Position numbers and translations under genes: made by a program. 20,050 nt of DNA, taken from assembly GCA_040414495.1 (NCBI GenBank), contig JBEDUI010000133.1:1-20050 (forward strand). Direction: 5' to 3'. Positions 15,677 through 20,050 of the stretch are shown here, piece after piece. Source of the stretch: DATAVB01 sp040414495. Lineage in GTDB: Bacteria > Actinomycetota > Actinomycetes > Mycobacteriales > QHCD01. Under the pieces are notes generated by a model. It was not told where the DNA came from and did not search any database. It was given only the letters and a program-made list of their open reading frames with translations. The number at the start of each line of letters is the position of its first letter. Position 1 is the stretch's first letter.

Positions 15677-17950
15677 TCAGCGCAACCGACGCAGACTCCG
15701 AATCCCCAGCCAGCCGACGATCCGTTGCCGCGGCGGACCGGCGGCCAGGCTGTGCCGCACGCTGTCGCACGCCTGCCAGGCCAGATCGATGCCGCGCCCA
15801 TTCACCGCGCCGCCCGACCACAACGCCGCATCCACCAACGACGCCAACTGTTCAAGGGCGTACTCGGCCGAGCGGTTCAACCGGCCCCGGCTGGCCGATG
15901 CCACATCGCGTACGGTCATGCCCCGTGCGACCGGGACACCGTGGTCACGTAGCCGATCGCGGGTCTCCAACCAGGCGGATACGACGGCCGCATTGCCGGT
16001 CCGGCGGCGCCGCGAGCCGGCCCGAAGCTCTTTCGCCAACGGGATTCCGAGCACCCAGACCACCATCGCTATGAGCAACGCGGTACCGATCCCGGCCACC
16101 GGCCAGCCCGAGTTCGGCGGCGGCGGTGCGGCTGCCGGTGGCGTGGGCGGCTTCGGCGGAGTACGGGATTTGGGTGCCCGGGGCGGCGGCAGGTCGGCCC
16201 GCGCCTGGTCGGTGGCCCGGGCCAGCGGTGTGGTGTCCCGGCCGCCACCGGTCTGGTGCTCGATACCGCTCGGGTCCAGCGGTACCCAGCCCACGCCGGC
16301 CACCGCGATCTCCGGCCACGCCAGCACGTCGGCATTGCGTACCACGTAGCTGCCGTCCCGTTGCGGCTGCGCCGGCTGCCGGAAACCCACCGCCAACCGT
16401 GCCGGAATCCCCAGGACCCGGGCCATCACGACGTAGGCGCTGGCGAACTGCTCGGTCGTGCCGACGCGGCCATTGGTGCTCAAGAACCGTTCCAGCTGCG
16501 GCCACGAATGCCCGGCCGGCAGACTACGGCCGACTGCCAACCGGTAGTGCTGGCGCAGGTACCGCTCCAGCACCAGAGCGGTGGACACCGACGGACCGGC
16601 ATCGCGTACGGCGGTCCGGGCCAGCGCGACGATGTCGGCCGGAACGGGATCGGTCACACCACCACCGGCACCCGCGGCGAGCGGTGCGCGGGCCAGTTGC
16701 CGACCGGTGATGTCCGGCGCGCGCCAGCCCAGCTCGTACCGAGTGCCGGGCACCGCCGCGGCGTACAACAGCGAACCAGTGCGGGTGTTGACCAACGGCG
16801 CGATTCCGGCGACGGTCCGCAGCCCGTGTTGGCTCGGCACCCACGGACCGGGCAGACCGGTGATCTCAATCCGCGCCGTGTTCTGACTGGTCGGCACGCT
16901 CGTCGGGCCGGTCAGTTGGCGGCCCAGGTAGCGGTATCGGCCGGTGCTGCCCCAGTTGGTGCCGTCGAACGTGTCGAATACGGCGACCGGCCACAGGCTG
17001 GCGGCCGGCGCACCGCGCACGGTGAATACGGCCTGCTGCGGATGTTCGAGCCGGTACGCGATTTCGTCCAGCGGGTTGGTGAGGGCGGTCGGAGTCGGGA
17101 CCGGAGCGGCCATGTTGCTCAGCGAGTACGCCTGGCGGCCGGCCGGATCCAGCACCGCGCCGGCCAGCATGCAGCCGACCACCGCCGGAACCGCCACCGC
17201 CGAGGTTATGGAGGCGGACCGCACATTGCTCCAGACGCCGAGCGCCAGCGCCGCCGCGAGCGAATAGCCGAGCACCGCCGGCGTCGCGGCCACGACCGAC
17301 ATCGGGTGGTACGCCTGCGCCAACACCGCCACCACCAGGCTCGGCAGCAATGCCGGCAACCGAACCCGGGTACGGCCCACCACCTGCAGGGCGATGACCG
17401 CCGCCGCCAGTACGAGCAGCGGCACAAAGACCACCAGCCGCGGTTCCGGGCGGGCCGGCAGGGTCGACTGCAGGGTCAGCAACCAGGAGCGGCGCGCCCC
17501 GGCGTACAGGGCCTGGATCGACGCCGCGGCCGGCAGACCGTGCCGAGTGGTGGACCGTAACGTCGTCTCGACTATAACGAGCAGACCGAGCAACACGGTC
17601 AACCAGGCGCGCCAGCGTTCCAGCGGAGCCCAGGCCCGCGCCCCCTCGTACCCCAGATAGCTGACCGCGAGCACCGCGACGGTCGGTACCAGAACGACGC
17701 CGAGGCTGCCGAACACCGGGCCGAACAACAGCCCGGCCACTCCGGTCGCGAGCAGTACGCCCGCCACCGGCAGCCGGCCGGCGAGCTGCTCGACCGGGCC
17801 ACCGGCCAACCGCCGCCGCCGATCGCGGAATTGCCGAGCCCGGATCCTGGCCGGCCCCACGACCGTCCGCCGGACCTGCGGCACCAGGCCAGTGACCGAG
17901 CCGGTCCGGAACATCCCGCGCAGCGGCGGTATCCGGCTGATGACGTTCAT
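15677..17950 (-). CDS. TgpA-type transglutaminase-like membrane protein lacking catalytic Cys and His
   Basis: The start at ATG 17950 overlaps the DUF58 stop by 4 nt (ATGA), the same coupling seen elsewhere in the window; 757 residues. A basic N-terminus is followed by six or more membrane helices, then an extracellular transglutaminase-like region, a Pro-rich linker, a further membrane helix (near GWPVAGIGTALLIAMVVW) and a DUF4129-like cytoplasmic tail. The core keeps EQFASAYVVMARVLGIPARLAVGF, but the usual GYCEQFA is GTTEQFA, so Thr499 replaces the catalytic Cys. The usual DAHAWPEV is DVLAWPEI, so Leu543 replaces the His; Asp in PLDPS remains. It should be inactive as a peptidase or transglutaminase, and a scaffold or assembly role is likely. 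This is the third gene of a MoxR-DUF58-TgpA operon, a common trio in bacteria. Confidence 0.92.
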   Translation of the reverse strand: MNVISRIPPLRGMFRTGSVTGLVPQVRRTVVGPARIRARQFRDRRRRLAGGPVEQLAGRLPVAGVLLATGVAGLLFGPVFGSLGVVLVPTVAVLAVSYLGYEGARAWAPLERWRAWLTVLLGLLVIVETTLRSTTRHGLPAAASIQALYAGARRSWLLTLQSTLPARPEPRLVVFVPLLVLAAAVIALQVVGRTRVRLPALLPSLVVAVLAQAYHPMSVVAATPAVLGYSLAAALALGVWSNVRSASITSAVAVPAVVGCMLAGAVLDPAGRQAYSLSNMAAPVPTPTALTNPLDEIAYRLEHPQQAVFTVRGAPAASLWPVAVFDTFDGTNWGSTGRYRYLGRQLTGPTSVPTSQNTARIEITGLPGPWVPSQHGLRTVAGIAPLVNTRTGSLLYAAAVPGTRYELGWRAPDITGRQLARAPLAAGAGGGVTDPVPADIVALARTAVRDAGPSVSTALVLERYLRQHYRLAVGRSLPAGHSWPQLERFLSTNGRVGTTEQFASAYVVMARVLGIPARLAVGFRQPAQPQRDGSYVVRNADVLAWPEIAVAGVGWVPLDPSGIEHQTGGGRDTTPLARATDQARADLPPPRAPKSRTPPKPPTPPAAAPPPPNSGWPVAGIGTALLIAMVVWVLGIPLAKELRAGSRRRRTGNAAVVSAWLETRDRLRDHGVPVARGMTVRDVASASRGRLNRSAEYALEQLASLVDAALWSGGAVNGRGIDLAWQACDSVRHSLAAGPPRQRIVGWLGIRSLRRLR

Positions 17951-19062
17951 CGGACGACCAGGCCGTTCCACCATCGGATCGCCTCGGACGCACTCGACGC
18001 GGCGATGATCCGAAACTCACGCGGACGCCCCACATCCCGCGGACCAGGGTTCAGGTCGATGACCACGAGCGCGGGACCCAGCTGAGCCAGCAGCGCTGGG
18101 TCGGCGGCACCACCGGAAATGAAGACAACGGCCCCGCCGGCCACCCCCGGAAGTACCAACGGGCCGGCGGACTGGTCCAGCTCGGCCAGCTGGTCGAGGA
18201 ATTCGCGGGCCGCGCCCAGATCACCGGTCGATTCCAGATCCAGATCGCCGCAACTACTCACCAGACGGGTCCGGTGCCCAGCGCTCATCGCGGCCACGGC
18301 CAGCGACGCGGCCACCTCCACGGCGTGTTCCATCGCGGCGGGCGGCAGTACGCCGACCCGGTTGTCGATCAGCACGGTGAAGCGGGGCTGTGCCGGATCG
18401 GCGTATTCGCGCACCATCAACGTCCCGGTGCGGGCCATCGCCTTCCAGTGCAGGTGCCGCACCTCGTCGCCGACCACGTACTCCCGCACCCGGCGCAGGT
18501 CGGTCGAGCCGGTGAGCGGTCCACCCGGCCCTTCGTGATGGTGCCGCGGCCAGGCGATCTGGACCGGCTGCACCGGATGCCGGCGCGGATGCACCCACAG
18601 CGTGGCCGTTTCGCCGGTCACCAGCCACCGGCGGGCCAGGCCCAGCGGGTCACGCCGTTCCAGGGTCAGCGGCCCGACGACGAGCCGTCCCCGGTGTTCG
18701 GTCGGCAGCTGGTAGCGATGCGTCGAGCTGGCCCCGGGCGCCAGTTCACGGACATGCACCTCGTGGCCGAGCGGGTCCCGGGAAAGCACGTCCTTGGCGA
18801 TGAAGCCCGGCTGCCGGCCGGTGCCGGGGTTGCGTACCTGCAGCAGCGCCAACGCCGGCCGGCCCGCCTCGATCCGGATCGGGTACAGCTCGCGGTTGAC
18901 CTGCACCCGGGGCCGGCGCGCGATCGCGATCAGCGCGGCCAGCACCGCGCCCACCGCCACGCCGGCGACCGCCCGTAGCAACGGAAAGCCGAGCAGCTCC
19001 CCCGCCACGTAGAGCAGGCCGGCGGCGATCAGTACGGCCAGTCCGCGCCGCGTGAGCCGCAT
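17947..19062 (-). CDS. DUF58 domain protein (von Willebrand A-like)
   Basis: It encodes 371 residues with two membrane helices at the start (about 8-29 and 31-48), a beta-rich middle, and the DUF58 signature LRRVREYVVGDEVRHLHWKA at 189-208. A vWA-like part begins near residue 228 (FTVLIDNRVG). The MIDAS-type DxSxS motif is degenerate here (Asp233-Asn-Arg). DUF58 proteins work with MoxR ATPases, which are thought to act on vWA-type partners to assemble or mature other complexes. It starts 3 nt after the MoxR stop and overlaps the transglutaminase-like start by 4 nt. Confidence 0.94.
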   Translation of the reverse strand: MRLTRRGLAVLIAAGLLYVAGELLGFPLLRAVAGVAVGAVLAALIAIARRPRVQVNRELYPIRIEAGRPALALLQVRNPGTGRQPGFIAKDVLSRDPLGHEVHVRELAPGASSTHRYQLPTEHRGRLVVGPLTLERRDPLGLARRWLVTGETATLWVHPRRHPVQPVQIAWPRHHHEGPGGPLTGSTDLRRVREYVVGDEVRHLHWKAMARTGTLMVREYADPAQPRFTVLIDNRVGVLPPAAMEHAVEVAASLAVAAMSAGHRTRLVSSCGDLDLESTGDLGAAREFLDQLAELDQSAGPLVLPGVAGGAVVFISGGAADPALLAQLGPALVVIDLNPGPRDVGRPREFRIIAASSASEAIRWWNGLVVR

Positions 19063-19065
19063 TGC

Positions 19066-20019
19066 TCAGACCCGGTTGATCGCGCCGATGCCCGGCACCG
19101 GAACGGCGGCCAGCACCTCGTCGATGACCTCCGCCGGGCGCTTCTGGCTCAATGCGGCGTCCGGGGTGAGCACGATGCGGTGGGCCAGCACCGGCCCGGC
19201 CACATCTCGGACGTCGTCGGGCGTGACGAACGCGCGGTCGTCGGTGCCGGCCAACGCCCGGGCGGCCCGCACCAGGGCGACGCTGCCGCGGGGACTGGCC
19301 CCGTATCGGACCGCCGCGTGTTCCCGGGTGGCCGCGACCAGCGACACCGCGTACGAGCAGACCTGCGGGTCGACCCGGGCAGCGCGGACGGTGTCGATCA
19401 CCTGCTGCATGCTGGCCAGGTCGACCACCGGCGAAAGCTGGTCCGGGCTCACTCCGCCGGCGTCGCCCAGCACGATCCGTACCTCGGCGTCGTGGTCGGG
19501 ATATCCGACCGAAATACGCATCAGAAAGCGATCCAACTGCGCTTCGGGCAGCCGGTACGTACCTTCCAATTCGATCGGATTCTGGGTCGCCATCACCAGG
19601 AATGGACGGGGCACATCATGCGCGACCGAGTCGACCGTGACCCGGTGTTCGGCCATGACCTCCAGCAGCGCCGACTGGGTTTTCGGGGTGCCGCGGTTGA
19701 TTTCATCGGCCAATACGACGTTGGCGAAAACGCCGCCGGGATGGAATTCGAATTTCTCGGCGCCTTGGTGATACACCATTACGCCGCTGATATCGCCGGG
19801 CAGCAGGTCAGGCGTGAATTGAATACGGTTCCATTCCCCACCGATGCTGCGGGCCAGGCAGCGGGCCAACGTGGTTTTCCCCAACCCAGGAACGTCTTCG
19901 ACCAGCAAGTGCCCTTCGGCGAACATCGCCACCACGGCCAGTCTGACCACATCGGACTTTCCTTGAATGACGCTTTGCACGTTGTCCGAGATTAATTGGT
20001 ACGCCTCGCCCGGACGCAT
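19066..20019 (-). CDS. MoxR-family AAA+ ATPase
   Basis: It encodes 317 residues, the usual MoxR length. Walker A is DVPGLGKTT (42-50), Walker B VVLADEINR (101-109), and the family block MATQNPIELEGTYRLPEAQLDRF holds sensor 1 (Asn147) and the arginine-finger region. All are intact, so it should hydrolyse ATP. The start ATG has GGGGGA upstream at fair spacing. It is the first gene of the operon inside the window, with its promoter close to or beyond the right edge. Chaperone-like action on the DUF58 protein and the downstream membrane protein is expected from the family. Confidence 0.96.
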   Translation of the reverse strand: MRPGEAYQLISDNVQSVIQGKSDVVRLAVVAMFAEGHLLVEDVPGLGKTTLARCLARSIGGEWNRIQFTPDLLPGDISGVMVYHQGAEKFEFHPGGVFANVVLADEINRGTPKTQSALLEVMAEHRVTVDSVAHDVPRPFLVMATQNPIELEGTYRLPEAQLDRFLMRISVGYPDHDAEVRIVLGDAGGVSPDQLSPVVDLASMQQVIDTVRAARVDPQVCSYAVSLVAATREHAAVRYGASPRGSVALVRAARALAGTDDRAFVTPDDVRDVAGPVLAHRIVLTPDAALSQKRPAEVIDEVLAAVPVPGIGAINRV

Positions 20020-20050
20020 TAGCTGTCCCCCATTCGTGCCTCATCCGTCA

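Noticed and set aside
19808..20044. - strand frame crossing the start of the MoxR gene
   Set aside because: It overlaps the conserved MoxR N-terminal coding region in another frame and has no recognisable domain.

Overview
The window is about 20 kb of high-GC DNA that is almost entirely coding. Protein families (SARP/AfsR-type regulator with an NB-ARC domain, membrane Ser/Thr-kinase-like protein, MoxR-DUF58-transglutaminase operon) and codon use point to a filamentous or related actinobacterium. I cannot fix the genus; Micromonosporales or Pseudonocardiales would fit. No rRNA, tRNA, CRISPR, insertion sequence or integrase was seen, and no gap between genes is longer than about 100 bases.

Left part (1-7808, + strand): a giant polymorphic-toxin-like protein is cut by the left edge and continues for 2,033 residues. 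It has four hydrophobic segments each followed by a charged or coiled-coil stretch, an HExxH metallopeptidase-like motif, and a C-terminal tip that resembles the RNase A-like CdiA-CT toxins. A 102-residue gene overlaps its stop codon and is the obvious immunity candidate. Base composition falls to about 53% GC across the toxin tip and immunity gene, as expected of an exchangeable module. Two paralogous genes of unknown function, sharing the motif LIFPVGHYLG, follow in the same direction.

Middle part (7814-12754): a 215-residue unknown protein (- strand) diverges from a small membrane-anchored protein (+ strand), with a strong inverted repeat between them. Next is an OmpR/PhoB-type two-component system (- strand, response regulator and kinase overlapping by 4 nt). 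A truncated AfsR-like regulator (winged helix, BTAD, NB-ARC, no TPR) diverges from it.

Right part (12762-20019): a membrane-anchored protein with a conserved unknown ectodomain, a ParA/MinD-like protein and a membrane kinase-like protein with an extracellular FN3 domain run on the + strand. They converge, with a 1-nt gap, on a - strand operon of MoxR ATPase, DUF58 protein and TgpA-type transglutaminase-like protein. Key catalytic residues are missing from three of these: the ParA-like protein lacks the P-loop lysine, the kinase lacks the catalytic aspartate, and the transglutaminase lacks both cysteine and histidine. MoxR keeps its motifs. My reading is that this is a cell-envelope or surface assembly complex driven by one active AAA+ ATPase and scaffolded by pseudoenzymes. 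That is an inference from motif loss and gene order.
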